A DNA stretch of 64,000 nt from Qipengyuania oceanensis (GCF_009827535.1 NZ_WTYN01000001.1:744001-808000); one strand, 5' to 3'; shown: positions 8,458 through 17,474, counted from the stretch's first letter. The notes: generated from the letters alone by a model not told the origin. Numbers and translations: made by a program.

Positions 8458-8464
8458 CGAGCAC

Positions 8465-9928
8465 ATGGCGCAGCGGGGCGAAGACGACCTGATCCTGGAC
8501 GATCCGCCCCTGGCGGAGGATGGCGGCCGTCCCGACGACCGGGTCGATGACGAGCGTCATGACGAGGACAACCGGCTGAAGCCCGAATTCGTGCGGCGCG
8601 TGCGCGAAGCGCTCGAAGACGAAGCCGACGACGAGCTGTACGACCTGGTCGAGCCGCTCCACCCGGCCGACGTCGCCGACCTCGTCGAACTGTTCGACGC
8701 CGACGAACGCTCCGACTTCGCCGCCGCGGTTCCCGATCTCGTCACTTCCGAGGTGGTCGCCGAACTGAACGACCACGTCCGCGAGGACATGATGGAAGCG
8801 CTGCCTGCGGGAGCCGTCGCGGCGATCGTCGAGCAGCTCGAGACCGACGACGCGGTCCAGCTCATCGAGGATCTCGATGCCGACGACCAGCGCGCGATCC
8901 TTGCGGAAGTCGAGCCGGAAGACCGGATCGCGATCGAGAGCGCACTCTCCTATCCCGAGGAGACTGCCGGGCGCCTGATGAACCGCGATTTCGTCGCGGT
9001 ACCCGAACACCTGACGGTCGGCGACCTGATCGACATGCTGCGCGACGACACCGGCCACTGGGGCGACTTGTCGAACGATTTCTGGGAAGTGTTCGTCGTC
9101 GATCACAAGCATCACCCGGTCGGTACCTGCCAGCTTTCCTGGATCCTGAGAACGCCGCGCACGATCGCGCTCTCCGACGTGATGAAGCGCGACCAGACCC
9201 TGATCCCGGTGACGATGGACCAGGAAGAACTGGGCAACATGTTCCAGAAATACGGCCTCATCAGCGCCGCCGTGGTCGACGACAGCGGCCGACTGGTGGG
9301 CCAGATGACGGTCGACGATGTGGTTCACATCATTTCCGAGGAAGCAGGCGAGGACGTCCTGCTCCTTTCGGGTGCGGGCGACGGCGACATCAACGAGCCT
9401 ATCCGCGAAGCCTATTCCAGCCGCGTGCGCTGGCTGATCGCCAATCTCGGCACGGCCGTGGTGGCGAGCGCGATCATCGCGTTCTTCGGCGCGGCGATCG
9501 AACAGCTGGTGGCGCTTGCCGTGCTGATGCCGATCGTCGCCAGCATCGGCGGGAATGCCGGCACCCAGACCATGGCGGTGGCGGTCCGCGCAATCGCGAC
9601 CAACCAGCTGACGCGCGCGAACACGCGCAAGATCCTGTGGCGCGAGATGCGCGTCGCCATGCTCAACGGGGCAACCGTTGCCGTCCTCATCGGGATCGCG
9701 GTCGGCCTGCTGTTCACTCCGATGCTGGGCGCGGTGATCGCGGTCGCGATGGTGGTCAACATCGTCATCGCCGGCCTTGCGGGCGTGCTGGTCCCGGTGA
9801 TCTTCGAGCGGCTCGACCAGGACCCGGCGGTCGCCTCCTCGGTCTTCGTCACCATGATTACAGATTCGATGGGCTTCTTCGCCTTCCTCGGACTTGCCGT
9901 GGCGAGCGGGCTGGTTTCTGCCGGCTGA
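8465..9928 (+). CDS. mgtE: Magnesium transporter MgtE
   Basis: 487 residues. MgtE is a dimeric Mg2+ channel in the inner membrane gated by cytoplasmic magnesium. Domain order: a very acidic N-terminus, MgtE N-domain (about 45-165, DLVEPLHPADVADLVELF), two CBS domains (about 170-300, including SYPEETAGRLM), then five membrane helices from residue about 320, with the pore signature GGNAGTQT. The high Asp/Glu content of the N-domain fits Mg2+ sensing. There is no ribosome-binding site; a promoter ends 7 bases before the ATG, so translation may be leaderless. A DUF1489 gene follows closely. Confidence 0.95.
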   Translation: MAQRGEDDLILDDPPLAEDGGRPDDRVDDERHDEDNRLKPEFVRRVREALEDEADDELYDLVEPLHPADVADLVELFDADERSDFAAAVPDLVTSEVVAELNDHVREDMMEALPAGAVAAIVEQLETDDAVQLIEDLDADDQRAILAEVEPEDRIAIESALSYPEETAGRLMNRDFVAVPEHLTVGDLIDMLRDDTGHWGDLSNDFWEVFVVDHKHHPVGTCQLSWILRTPRTIALSDVMKRDQTLIPVTMDQEELGNMFQKYGLISAAVVDDSGRLVGQMTVDDVVHIISEEAGEDVLLLSGAGDGDINEPIREAYSSRVRWLIANLGTAVVASAIIAFFGAAIEQLVALAVLMPIVASIGGNAGTQTMAVAVRAIATNQLTRANTRKILWREMRVAMLNGATVAVLIGIAVGLLFTPMLGAVIAVAMVVNIVIAGLAGVLVPVIFERLDQDPAVASSVFVTMITDSMGFFAFLGLAVASGLVSAG

Positions 9929-9946
9929 GTGCCTATGTCTGCGGCC

Positions 9947-10336
9947 ATGCCGCTTCACCTGACCAAGATCGCTTTCGGCGCGCAGAGCTTCGGTGACATC
10001 GAGAGCTGGTACGCCCAGCGGCGCAGCCCCAACCTCACCACCCGCTATCGCCCGACCCGCTGGGAGGAATGCATCGGCGGATCGCTGTACTGGATCCACC
10101 AGCACAGCATCGTAGCGCGCAGCGAGATCCTGGGCTTCAGCGAAACGGCGGGCGGTCGCTGGTCGATCGATCTCAAGCCCGAACTGGTCCGCGTCTATCC
10201 CCGACCCAAGCGCGCGCACCAGGGCTGGAGGTATCTCAAGGGCGAACCGCCCCGCGACCTGGCGGAAGGCGAAGACATCGGCGACGTCCTGCCCGGCAAG
10301 CTTGCCGGCAAGCTGGAGCGGCTCGGCTTGATCTGA
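9947..10336 (+). CDS. DUF1489-family protein
   Basis: About 129 residues, matching the DUF1489 family (characteristic opening MPLHLTKIAFGAQS, then TRYRPTRWEECIGGSLYWI and the HQHSIVARSEILGF block). The family is widespread in alphaproteobacteria and its function is not known to me. ATG 9947 fits the family start; ATG 9935 or GTG 9929, which abuts the mgtE stop, are possible. It probably shares the mgtE transcript. Confidence 0.82.
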   Translation: MPLHLTKIAFGAQSFGDIESWYAQRRSPNLTTRYRPTRWEECIGGSLYWIHQHSIVARSEILGFSETAGGRWSIDLKPELVRVYPRPKRAHQGWRYLKGEPPRDLAEGEDIGDVLPGKLAGKLERLGLI

Positions 10337-10388
10337 CGGCTCTCGCGCGCTCTAAGGGGCACAGGTCGCGCCTGCACTGGGGGATGTC

Positions 10389-11837
10389 ATGGCATTGAGC
10401 GACTTTGGCGGCGAGCTGATCGACGCAGGACACTCCGACTACGACAAGGCCCGCTTCGGCTGGAACGGCATGATCGACCGGAAGCCGGCCTTGATCGCGC
10501 GCTGCAAAACTGTCGCGGACGTGCAGGCAGCGGTCCGCCACGCAGGCATGCATGGTCTGACTGCGGTCGCCCGCGGTGGCGGCCATTCGGTTTCCGGAGC
10601 GTCGGTGCCGGCAGACGGCATCATGATCGATCTGTCGCCGATGAACACAGTCGAGGTTGATCCCGATGCGCGGATCGCGCGCGTGGGTGGGGGCGCGTTG
10701 CTGGGCGATCTCGATGCGGCGACACAGGCGCACGGCCTGGCGGTCACCGCCGGGGTCGAGCCGGAAACCGGTGCAGGCGGCCTGACGCTGGGCGGCGGGA
10801 TCGGCTTCCTTGCCCGCAAGCTCGGCCTGACGATCGACAATTTGCTTGGCGCGCAGATGGTGCTGGCCGACGGCAGCGTGGTCGAGACGAACGCGCAGAG
10901 CCATCCCGACCTGTTCTGGGCGATCCGCGGAGGCGGCGGCCAGTTCGGCATCGTCACCCGGTTCGACTATCGCCTGCATGCCATCGGCCCCGACGTCATG
11001 GTCAGCCAGGCGTGGTATCCCGTCGACAAGGCCCACGAGGTGCTGCATTTTCTCGACGAGACCCTGCGCGGCGCGCCGGACGATGTCGCCATGGGCCCGG
11101 CGATCCTGAAGGTCCCCCCGGTCGAGCCCTTCCCCGAGGAATGGCACGGACGCCTGGCGATTGCCGCCGTCGGTTGTCATACCGGGGATCCCGATGCCGC
11201 GCGCCGGCAACTTCAGCCGAGCCTCGAGCTCGGCGGGATGATCTTCGGCTTCGTCGACAGCCAACCCTATGTCGAGTTCCAGAAGACCTTCGGTGGCGCG
11301 AGTCCCAAGGGCGGCCGCTATTACTGGAAATCGATCTTCGTCGAGTCGATGACCGACGAACTGATCGACACGCTGGTAACGGGCGCGAATGCCGTCCCCG
11401 GGGAATACACGCAGATCTTCATGGAAGGGCTCGGCGGCGCGATCGCGCGCGTAGGCGTCACCGAGACTGCATTTTCCAATCGCACTGCGCGCTGGAACCT
11501 CGGCATTTCGGCCGGCTGGACGGATCCCGCGATGGACGAGGAAATCATCGCGAAGACCCGGCACTTCGCAGAACGGCTGGGCCGGTTTTCCGACGGAACC
11601 GTGTACCTGAACTATCTCGACCGGGACGATGGCGCGCGCACGAAGGCAGGCTTCGGTCCCAATTACGAACGGCTGATGCAGGTGAAGGCGCAGTACGATC
11701 CGGACAATGTCTTCGGCGGTCCGCTCGGCGGGGCCGGCCAGGCCGCAGCGCCAGCTAGGCCGCAGCGGCGGCGATGTGAACAAGACTGTCGGCACCCGGG
11801 CCGAACTCATCCGCGCGACCGATCCGGAGGATACTGA
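10389..11837 (+). CDS. FAD-binding oxidoreductase, BBE type (atypical C-terminus)
   Basis: 482 residues as read. The FAD_binding_4 (PCMH) domain spans about residues 35-205, with ARGGGHSVSG and LTLGGGIGFLARKLGLT; the His of GGGHS is where bicovalent flavoproteins attach FAD. The C-terminal berberine-bridge (BBE) motif YLNYLDRDD and NYERLMQVKAQYDPDNVF is present. Relatives usually end soon after that motif; here an Arg/Pro-rich tail of about 45 residues follows with poor codon character, overlapping another small gene. The stop may have been lost or a frameshift may exist near 11715-11760. The substrate is unknown; homologues oxidise sugars or alkaloid-like compounds. Confidence 0.85.
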   Translation: MALSDFGGELIDAGHSDYDKARFGWNGMIDRKPALIARCKTVADVQAAVRHAGMHGLTAVARGGGHSVSGASVPADGIMIDLSPMNTVEVDPDARIARVGGGALLGDLDAATQAHGLAVTAGVEPETGAGGLTLGGGIGFLARKLGLTIDNLLGAQMVLADGSVVETNAQSHPDLFWAIRGGGGQFGIVTRFDYRLHAIGPDVMVSQAWYPVDKAHEVLHFLDETLRGAPDDVAMGPAILKVPPVEPFPEEWHGRLAIAAVGCHTGDPDAARRQLQPSLELGGMIFGFVDSQPYVEFQKTFGGASPKGGRYYWKSIFVESMTDELIDTLVTGANAVPGEYTQIFMEGLGGAIARVGVTETAFSNRTARWNLGISAGWTDPAMDEEIIAKTRHFAERLGRFSDGTVYLNYLDRDDGARTKAGFGPNYERLMQVKAQYDPDNVFGGPLGGAGQAAAPARPQRRRCEQDCRHPGRTHPRDRSGGY

Positions 11838-11922
11838 GCGTGCCCTCGGGTCCGACAATCCGGCGCAGGACGCCGAGAAGGGCCCGAAGACCCAGGCTGC
11901 GATCCAGTCCGATCGCAGTTGA
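11776..11922 (+). CDS. Small acidic protein of unknown function (tentative)
   Basis: A 48-residue frame starting GTG 11776 (VNKTVGTRAELIRATDPEDT) and ending directly before the stop of the minus-strand DsbA-like gene. Its codons are strongly G/C in the third position, like real genes here, while the overlapping flavoprotein frame is not over the same 62 bases. This suggests that this frame is coding and that the flavoprotein tail is the doubtful part. No domain is recognisable; it is hydrophilic and probably soluble. The start codon is uncertain, with no clear ribosome-binding site. Confidence 0.45.
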   Translation: MNKTVGTRAELIRATDPEDTERALGSDNPAQDAEKGPKTQAAIQSDRS

Positions 11923-12627
11923 TCAGGCGGCGGCGGGAAACCTGTCCGCCACGCGGCGCAAGGCATTGGCATAGGTTTCCGGCTCCTGCGCCCCAGGAAT
12001 GAGGAACTTGCCCTCGACCAGCATTGCCGGAACGCCCGTCACGTTCATGTCCCAGGCGGCGCGTTCTTCCGCGCGGACCCGCTCGCCGAGCTGATCGTCG
12101 TCGAGCGCGCGCTCAGCGGCTCCACGCACTAGGCCGTGCTCCTCCGCGATATCGAGCAGCACGCCGCGGTCACCGACATCGCGGCGGCGATTGAAATGCG
12201 CCTCGAACAGCGCGAGCTTCAGCTCGGTCTGCTTTTGGGCACCGTAGCTGTCGAGCGCGTGGGCGAGCAGCTTGTGCGCCAGGAAAGTGTTGCGCATCAT
12301 CGCGGGCGGCGCGGGCTCTTCGCCCCGATACTCCATGCTCACCCCGGCCTTGTCCGCTATCGCCTTCATCTGGCCGCGGATCGCCGCGCCTTCTTCAGCA
12401 CTGCGGCGGTACTTGCGCTGGATATGCGCGGCCTGCTCCTCCCCTTCGGGCGGCATGTCGGGATTGAGCTCGAACGGTCGCCAGCGAATGTCGGCCTCTA
12501 TCTCGCCGTCGAGCAGGGCGAGGCCTTTCTGCAGCTGGCCGTAGCCGATAAGGCACCACGGACACATCACGTCCGACCAGATATCGATCGTCAGCTTGCG
12601 AGGAGCGTCTTGTTTCGTCTCGGTCAT
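11923..12627 (-). CDS. DsbA-family oxidoreductase (FrnE/2-hydroxychromene-isomerase-like)
   Basis: 234 residues with no signal peptide, so cytoplasmic. The thioredoxin-like core holds CPWC at residues 22-25 (DIWSDVMCPWC), an inserted helical domain, and the cis-Pro loop NVTGVPAMLVEG. This is the FrnE-type DsbA group, whose members act in oxidative-stress thiol chemistry or polyketide biosynthesis. Its ATG overlaps the nudC stop by 4 bases, so it is co-translated with nudC. Confidence 0.9.
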   Translation of the reverse strand: MTETKQDAPRKLTIDIWSDVMCPWCLIGYGQLQKGLALLDGEIEADIRWRPFELNPDMPPEGEEQAAHIQRKYRRSAEEGAAIRGQMKAIADKAGVSMEYRGEEPAPPAMMRNTFLAHKLLAHALDSYGAQKQTELKLALFEAHFNRRRDVGDRGVLLDIAEEHGLVRGAAERALDDDQLGERVRAEERAAWDMNVTGVPAMLVEGKFLIPGAQEPETYANALRRVADRFPAAA

Positions 12628-13508
12628 TTATCGAGCCACCATGTAACGAGGTGATGCGCAATCGCGAAACTGCGCGGAAAAATCAGGTCGGGGGTGCCAT
12701 CGTCGCCGGCCGCGCGGGCTTCCTCCAGTTCGGCACGCGTGAACCAGCGCGCGTCCTCCAGCTCGGTTTCATCGAGCGTGATCTCCGGATCGTCGGTGTA
12801 GGAATGGCATCCGATCATGAGCTGGCTGGGGAACGGCCACGGCTGGCTGGCGACGTAGGTGACATCGCGCACGCGCACGCCAGCTTCCTCGTGGATTTCG
12901 CGCGCCACGGCTTCCTCGATGCTTTCCCCCGGCTCGACGAAACCGGCCAGCGCGGAGAACATGCGCGGCGGGAAACGCGGCTGGCGCCCGAGCAGCAGGC
13001 GATCATCGTGTTCGACCAGCATTATCGTCACCGGATCGGTGCGCGGGAAATGGTTCGCGCCGCAGCTTCTGCAATCGCGTTGCCAGCCGCCCTTGGCGAT
13101 CTTCGTGGTCGATCCGCAACGGGCGCAGAAGCGATGTCGGGCGTGCCAATCCACCAGGCTGCGTGCGCCGCCGTACAAGGCGAGCTGGCCCGGCTCTAGC
13201 AGCTGCATCGCGCGCCAGATCGCCGGATTGGCATAGGCCGGCCCGGTGGCACCCTGCGCGGGCACCGCCGCGAAGCAGGCCTTCCCGTCGGGATCCATGC
13301 CCAGGAAGCACAGCTCTGCATCCGGGTCGCAATCCGCGAGCGTGCCCCAGACGAGCGCACCCAGGTCGTCGAACACCGGCTCCAGCCCGTCGAGCGCGAG
13401 CAACCGCGCACGGAAGTTCATCTGTCCGGCAAGCGCATTCTCGTCGACGCGGATGTGATCCGCCCGGTCGATCGGCGAACCGGTGAACGCGACAGGCGGG
13501 CGGCTCAC
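12624..13508 (-). CDS. nudC: NAD+ diphosphatase NudC
   Basis: 294 residues. It hydrolyses NADH to NMNH and AMP and removes NAD caps from RNA. The order is an N-terminal NADH-pyrophosphatase domain, a zinc ribbon with two Cys pairs (FCARCG and RDCRSCG), then the Nudix domain with the complete box (GFVEPGESIEEAVAREIHEE followed by AGV) and the NudC-specific SQPWPFP motif. It overlaps the upstream serine hydrolase stop and the downstream DsbA start by 4 bases each, giving a three-gene minus-strand unit. Confidence 0.95.
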   Translation of the reverse strand: MSRPPVAFTGSPIDRADHIRVDENALAGQMNFRARLLALDGLEPVFDDLGALVWGTLADCDPDAELCFLGMDPDGKACFAAVPAQGATGPAYANPAIWRAMQLLEPGQLALYGGARSLVDWHARHRFCARCGSTTKIAKGGWQRDCRSCGANHFPRTDPVTIMLVEHDDRLLLGRQPRFPPRMFSALAGFVEPGESIEEAVAREIHEEAGVRVRDVTYVASQPWPFPSQLMIGCHSYTDDPEITLDETELEDARWFTRAELEEARAAGDDGTPDLIFPRSFAIAHHLVTWWLDK

Positions 13509-14824
13509 GCCCCGGCCATCGCCATGATGTCCTTTGCCACCGCCTCGGGGAAGGCCGAGTGGATCGGATAGGCGTCCGACGGCATGTATTGCGTGAACAG
13601 CGAAGCGCGCAGGCCACGCCGCATGTCGACCGCGGCCACTGTCCCGGCCGCACCGCCCCAGCCGTACTGGCCCTTCTGGTCGCCCTCGATCCCGACCCTA
13701 CCGCCGGCGCCGAAGCCCTGCCCTTGCGCGAAGGTCCCGGCAGTCTTGACGCCTTCCGGCAAGAGGTTGGATGTGCCGACGCGAACCGCCAGTTCGCCCA
13801 TCACACGCTTGCCGTCGATCACACCGTAGCCGAGCAACATGCGCAGGAAGCGGTCGTAATCGCGCGGACTGGATACGAGGCCCGAACCGCCATAAGGCAT
13901 CGACGGCGTGTCGAGGTAGATCGAGGTGCGCGCCGGATCGATCGGCAGCAAGGCACCGCCCATCGCGCCGTAATTGGTCGTCAGACGGCTGGCCGCATTC
14001 TTCGGCACGGTGAAGAAGGTGCTGGTCATCCCCGCCGGCTTGAAGATGGCGTTGTCGAGGAACGTGTCGAATTTCTGGCCGGCTGCGAGTTCGATCACCC
14101 GGCCGAGAAGGTCGAGCCCGACCGAATAGCTCCAGTGCGTGCCCGGCTGATAGACCAGCGGCAGTTCGGCCAGCCGGTCGGCGAATTCCGCCAGGCCCCT
14201 GGCGTTGGTGGCGGCATTCCCGAAGCCCGGAATCGGAAGTTTGGAAACCTGTCCCGCGCCCAGCCCGGCCTTGGCATAGGCATCGCGGATCGGACCTTTC
14301 TGGATGATCCCGTAGCCGAGCCCGGCGGTATGGGTCATCAGGTGGCGCACGGTGATCTGGCGCTCTGCCGGAACGAGATCGGTCAGCGATCCGTCATAGG
14401 TCTTCTGCACCTTCATGTTGGCGAACTTGGGCAGAAAATCGGCAATCGGCTGGTCGAGACCGAGCTTGCCCTGGTCGATCAGCATCATCGCGGCCATGCC
14501 GGTGATCGGCTTGGTCATCGAGTAGACCCGGTACAGCGAATCGATGTCCGCCATGACCGGTTGACCGATGGTGAGCGGCCCTTCTGCGATGACGGTCGGC
14601 GCACGCTGGCCCATGCCCACGACCGCGACCATGTTGGCCAGCTTGCCGGTATCGACGTAGCTGTCGATCAGCGCCCGCACGTTCTTCCACTGCACTGCGC
14701 TGTCACGCGCAAACGCACCGCCGAACGGCAGGGCCGACATTGCAGCGCCCGCCCCCAGCATCGCGCTTCCGCGCAGCAGGGCACGGCGGGAAAATGCAGT
14801 CTCATCGAAGTCGCGGTAGGCCAT
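13505..14824 (-). CDS. Tat-exported serine hydrolase of the beta-lactamase/esterase fold
   Basis: 439 residues. A twin-arginine signal (SRRALLRGSAMLGAGAA) predicts folded export to the periplasm. The class C beta-lactamase/D-Ala-D-Ala peptidase fold is shown by the SxxK motif in YSMTKPITGMAAM, the YSV motif in HWSYSVGLDLLG and the C-terminal YGWGGAAGT, which stands where class C enzymes have KTG. HTAGLGYG is typical of the EstB/serine-hydrolase subgroup, so it may be an esterase or peptidase rather than an antibiotic-degrading enzyme. ATG 14824 has AACGAGGA upstream. It is the first gene of the nudC unit. Confidence 0.88.
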   Translation of the reverse strand: MAYRDFDETAFSRRALLRGSAMLGAGAAMSALPFGGAFARDSAVQWKNVRALIDSYVDTGKLANMVAVVGMGQRAPTVIAEGPLTIGQPVMADIDSLYRVYSMTKPITGMAAMMLIDQGKLGLDQPIADFLPKFANMKVQKTYDGSLTDLVPAERQITVRHLMTHTAGLGYGIIQKGPIRDAYAKAGLGAGQVSKLPIPGFGNAATNARGLAEFADRLAELPLVYQPGTHWSYSVGLDLLGRVIELAAGQKFDTFLDNAIFKPAGMTSTFFTVPKNAASRLTTNYGAMGGALLPIDPARTSIYLDTPSMPYGGSGLVSSPRDYDRFLRMLLGYGVIDGKRVMGELAVRVGTSNLLPEGVKTAGTFAQGQGFGAGGRVGIEGDQKGQYGWGGAAGTVAAVDMRRGLRASLFTQYMPSDAYPIHSAFPEAVAKDIMAMAGA

Positions 14825-14924
14825 GAAGTATCCTCGTTCCCGTAATTTGCGCGCATCAATGCGACATGCACGATGAACGGTCAATTGCCTTGCAAATCGC
14901 AACTGTCATGCTCATATAACACAC

Positions 14925-15146
14925 ATGCTGAACGTCATTTCGATCATCCTCGGCCTGCTCTCGCTGGTCATCGTCATTCCCGCGACAATTCCGCTCCTCG
15001 GCTGGGCCAACTGGATCGCGCTCCCGATCATCGTGATCGGCGCGGTCATCGGCCAGATGTCGAGCAGCAATTCGGGCAGGAACCTGTGCCTCGTGGTGAT
15101 GGTTATCGCGGCGATCCGCCTCAGCATCGGCGGCGGCGTGATCTAG
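14925..15146 (+). CDS. Small integral membrane protein, unknown function
   Basis: 73 residues, almost wholly hydrophobic, with two or three membrane helices (SIILGLLSLVIVIPATIPLLG; WIALPIIVIGAVIGQM; LVVMVIAAIRLSIGG) and a short polar loop SSSNSGRN. It is divergent from the serine hydrolase and convergent with mutY, overlapping its stop by 4 bases. A TATAAC box ends only 4 bases before the ATG, with TTGCAA 19 bases further up. No family is recognised. Confidence 0.7.
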   Translation: MLNVISIILGLLSLVIVIPATIPLLGWANWIALPIIVIGAVIGQMSSSNSGRNLCLVVMVIAAIRLSIGGGVI

Positions 15147-16180
15147 CGCTCGGCCAGCGCCAGCCGCGCAGCCTTTGCAAACAGCGTCGGCAAACCGGCC
15201 TCGTCCAGATCCTCGAGCGGCCACCACCGGCCCGTGCCGTCGGGCATCGCCTCGCCGTCGATGGCGACCACCGACAGTTCCAGCGCGAAATGCGTGAACG
15301 TGTGCCGCACGATGCCGAGCGGGGTCTGTGCCGCGTCCATCGGGGCGCTGCCCGAACCGTCGCCGCCGGCATGCCAGCCATCATCCGGTAGCGCGCGCAT
15401 CCCGCCGAGCATCCCCGTGCCCTGCCGCGTGACCAGCCACACCCGGCCTTCCCGCTCGATCCACCAGGCGGTGCCGGACCGCACAGGCTTGGCTTTCCGG
15501 GGTGCCTTCACCGGCAGGCTCGCCGGATTCCCGGTCTTGCGGCCTTCGCAAGAATGGGACAGCGGGCACAACAGGCACTTCGGATCGCGGGAGGTGCAGA
15601 CGGACGATCCCAGATCCATCATCGCCTGCGCGAAGTCTCCGGCGCGTTCGTCGGGCGTGATGCGGTCGGCCGCCTCTCGGATCGCCTTGCGCGCCCCGGG
15701 CAGCGGCTCGTCTATCGCGAACAGTCGCGCCACCACCCGCTCGACATTGGCATCGACCACGACTGCGCGCCGTCCGAAGGCGATCGCCGCGATCGCGGCC
15801 GCGGTATAGGCGCCCAAGCCGGGCAGTTTTCGCAACTCGTCCTCGGTGTCCGGAAATGTCCCGCCCCGTTCGGCAACGGCGCGGGCGCAGGCATGAAGGT
15901 TGCGCGCCCGCGAATAGTAGCCGAGGCCGGCCCAGGCAGCCATGACTTCGCTTTCCTCCGCAGCGGCGAGCGCGCCGACGTCGGGCCAGATGTCCAGGAA
16001 CCTGGCGAAATACGGTTTCACTGCTGCGACCGTCGTCTGCTGCAGCATCACCTCGGACAACCACACCCAGTAGGGTGCGGGCGCGGGCATCCCCGGCGGG
16101 CTACGCCAGGGCAAGGTGCGTGCATGGCGGTCGTACCAGCCGAGCAGCGTGGATGCGATCGTCTCGGTGCTGGCGGTCAT
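15143..16180 (-). CDS. mutY: A/G-specific adenine DNA glycosylase MutY
   Basis: 345 residues. It removes adenine mispaired with 8-oxoguanine. The helix-hairpin-helix glycosylase domain shows LSEVMLQQTTVA with the catalytic Glu, LPGLGAYTAAAIAAIAFG and the VVDANV Asp. The 4Fe-4S loop has the pattern C-x6-C-x2-C-x5-C (from CTSRDPKC). The C-terminal Nudix-like domain that reads 8-oxoG follows. ATG 16180 (MTASTETIAS) is preferred over an upstream start. It is divergent from the DUF721 gene with 29 bases between starts. Confidence 0.95.
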   Translation of the reverse strand: MTASTETIASTLLGWYDRHARTLPWRSPPGMPAPAPYWVWLSEVMLQQTTVAAVKPYFARFLDIWPDVGALAAAEESEVMAAWAGLGYYSRARNLHACARAVAERGGTFPDTEDELRKLPGLGAYTAAAIAAIAFGRRAVVVDANVERVVARLFAIDEPLPGARKAIREAADRITPDERAGDFAQAMMDLGSSVCTSRDPKCLLCPLSHSCEGRKTGNPASLPVKAPRKAKPVRSGTAWWIEREGRVWLVTRQGTGMLGGMRALPDDGWHAGGDGSGSAPMDAAQTPLGIVRHTFTHFALELSVVAIDGEAMPDGTGRWWPLEDLDEAGLPTLFAKAARLALAER

Positions 16181-16209
16181 GGCGCGCCTATGGCATGGGC
16201 TGCAGCGCA

Positions 16210-16743
16210 ATGGAACGGGACGATCGGAAGTCGAAGGGCAAGCGGAGCAAGCCCCGCGAATACCACCGCCCGCGTGGCGGTTCGGCCAAGCCGATCGCCG
16301 ACCTGATGCCGCAGATCGGGCGAACGGCTTTCCGCCGGTTCGGCTTCGTCCAGTCCTCGGTCGTCACACGCTGGCCGGAAATCGTCGGTGAAACGCATGC
16401 CAAGGTCTGCGTGCCTGAGGCGATCCGCTTCCCCCCGGGCGAAAAGGCCGACGGGATCCTGCAACTGGTGGTCAAGCCTGCACACGCGCCGCTGATCCAG
16501 CACGTCATCCCCGAGATCATGGAGCGGGTGAACCGGTTCTTCGGCTACAAGGCGGTAGCACGGGTCAAGCTGCGGCAAGGTGAGGTTAAGCCCCTCTATG
16601 CTGAACAGCGCGCGAGTGCGCCGCCCTCGCTCAAGCCGATCCCGATGGAACTGGGTGACAGCTTGCGCGACATCGGCGATCCGGAATTGCGCACCGTGCT
16701 CGAATCGCTGGCACGGAGCCTGGGTGGGAAAAACGAGACATGA
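16210..16743 (+). CDS. DUF721 (DciA-like) protein
   Basis: 177 residues. The N-terminus is very basic (MERDDRKSKGKRSKPREYHR), then the DUF721 domain (FRRFGFVQSSVVTRWPEIVG, ILQLVVKPAHAPLIQHV, RVNRFFGY). DciA proteins of this family load the replicative helicase in bacteria without DnaC, although not all members are shown to do so. The stop overlaps the next ATG by 4 bases, linking it to two DsbA-like genes and smc. The combination is a recurring sphingomonad neighbourhood. Confidence 0.85.
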   Translation: MERDDRKSKGKRSKPREYHRPRGGSAKPIADLMPQIGRTAFRRFGFVQSSVVTRWPEIVGETHAKVCVPEAIRFPPGEKADGILQLVVKPAHAPLIQHVIPEIMERVNRFFGYKAVARVKLRQGEVKPLYAEQRASAPPSLKPIPMELGDSLRDIGDPELRTVLESLARSLGGKNET

Positions 16744-17474
16744 CACGATTTACGGGCAAGGTTCTGGCGGCGGCGACTTCCGCACTGGCGCTGGCCTTCG
16801 CGGTGCCTGCGCAGGCGCAGCTCAGCAACGGCAACACCAGCGGACAGGGCAGCGCCACGGTCGTCGAACTGGGCGGTGCGCATTTCGTGGGCAATCCGGA
16901 AGCCGAGCTGACCCTGACCGAATACGTCAGCTACACCTGTCCGCATTGCGCGCATTTCGCCACCGACGGTGATGCGGCGCTCAAGCTCGCCTACATTCCT
17001 TCGGGCAAGCTAAGGGTCGAATACCAGACTTTCCTGCGCAACCCGGTCGACGTGGCCGCCTCGCTCCTCGCCCGGTGCGGGGATTCCTGGCGTTTCCCGG
17101 CGAACCATCACGCGCTGATGTTCAACCAGCCCGAATGGCTGGGCAAGGCGCAGAAGGCGATGCCTTCTCAGACGCAGCGCTGGGGCACCGGGCCGATGTC
17201 CGACCGCATGCGCGCGATTGCCGGCGACCTCGGATTGTACGCCATCATGGAAGCGCAAGGCTATCAGCGGACCGAGCTCGACCAGTGCCTCGCCGACGAG
17301 GCAGCGATCGGTGTCTTCGTCGCGCAAACACAGGCGGCTATCGAGAACGGCGTCACCGGCACCCCCAGCTTTGCCCTCAATGGCGAGCTGCTGGTGGACG
17401 TCCATGCATGGCAGCCGCTCCAGCCGCTGCTCGACACGGCGCTGGGTGTCGGCACGGTGACCGAGACGCCCTGA
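16740..17474 (+). CDS. Exported DsbA-like thiol:disulfide protein
   Basis: 244 residues. A signal peptide (VLAAATSALALAFAVPAQAQ, cleaved after AQA) directs it to the periplasm. The thioredoxin-4/DsbA domain carries CPHC in YTCPHCAHF and the cis-Pro loop NGVTGTPSFALNG. It probably oxidises or reshuffles disulfides in exported proteins. It is the first of two related genes in tandem; the second is a lipoprotein. The unusual PNQPEW-like helical insert between about residues 110 and 160 differs from the E. coli DsbA layout. Confidence 0.9.
   Translation: MTRFTGKVLAAATSALALAFAVPAQAQLSNGNTSGQGSATVVELGGAHFVGNPEAELTLTEYVSYTCPHCAHFATDGDAALKLAYIPSGKLRVEYQTFLRNPVDVAASLLARCGDSWRFPANHHALMFNQPEWLGKAQKAMPSQTQRWGTGPMSDRMRAIAGDLGLYAIMEAQGYQRTELDQCLADEAAIGVFVAQTQAAIENGVTGTPSFALNGELLVDVHAWQPLQPLLDTALGVGTVTETP

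Noticed and set aside
8420-10219. Open frame of 599 codons opposite mgtE
   Set aside because: Asp/His/Arg-rich composition is the usual shadow of an acidic GC-rich gene; no domain is present.
13505-14824. Antibiotic-resistance beta-lactamase
   Set aside because: The fold is shared with esterases and peptidases, the KTG motif is not canonical and HTAGLGYG suits the esterase-like branch, so resistance is not claimed.
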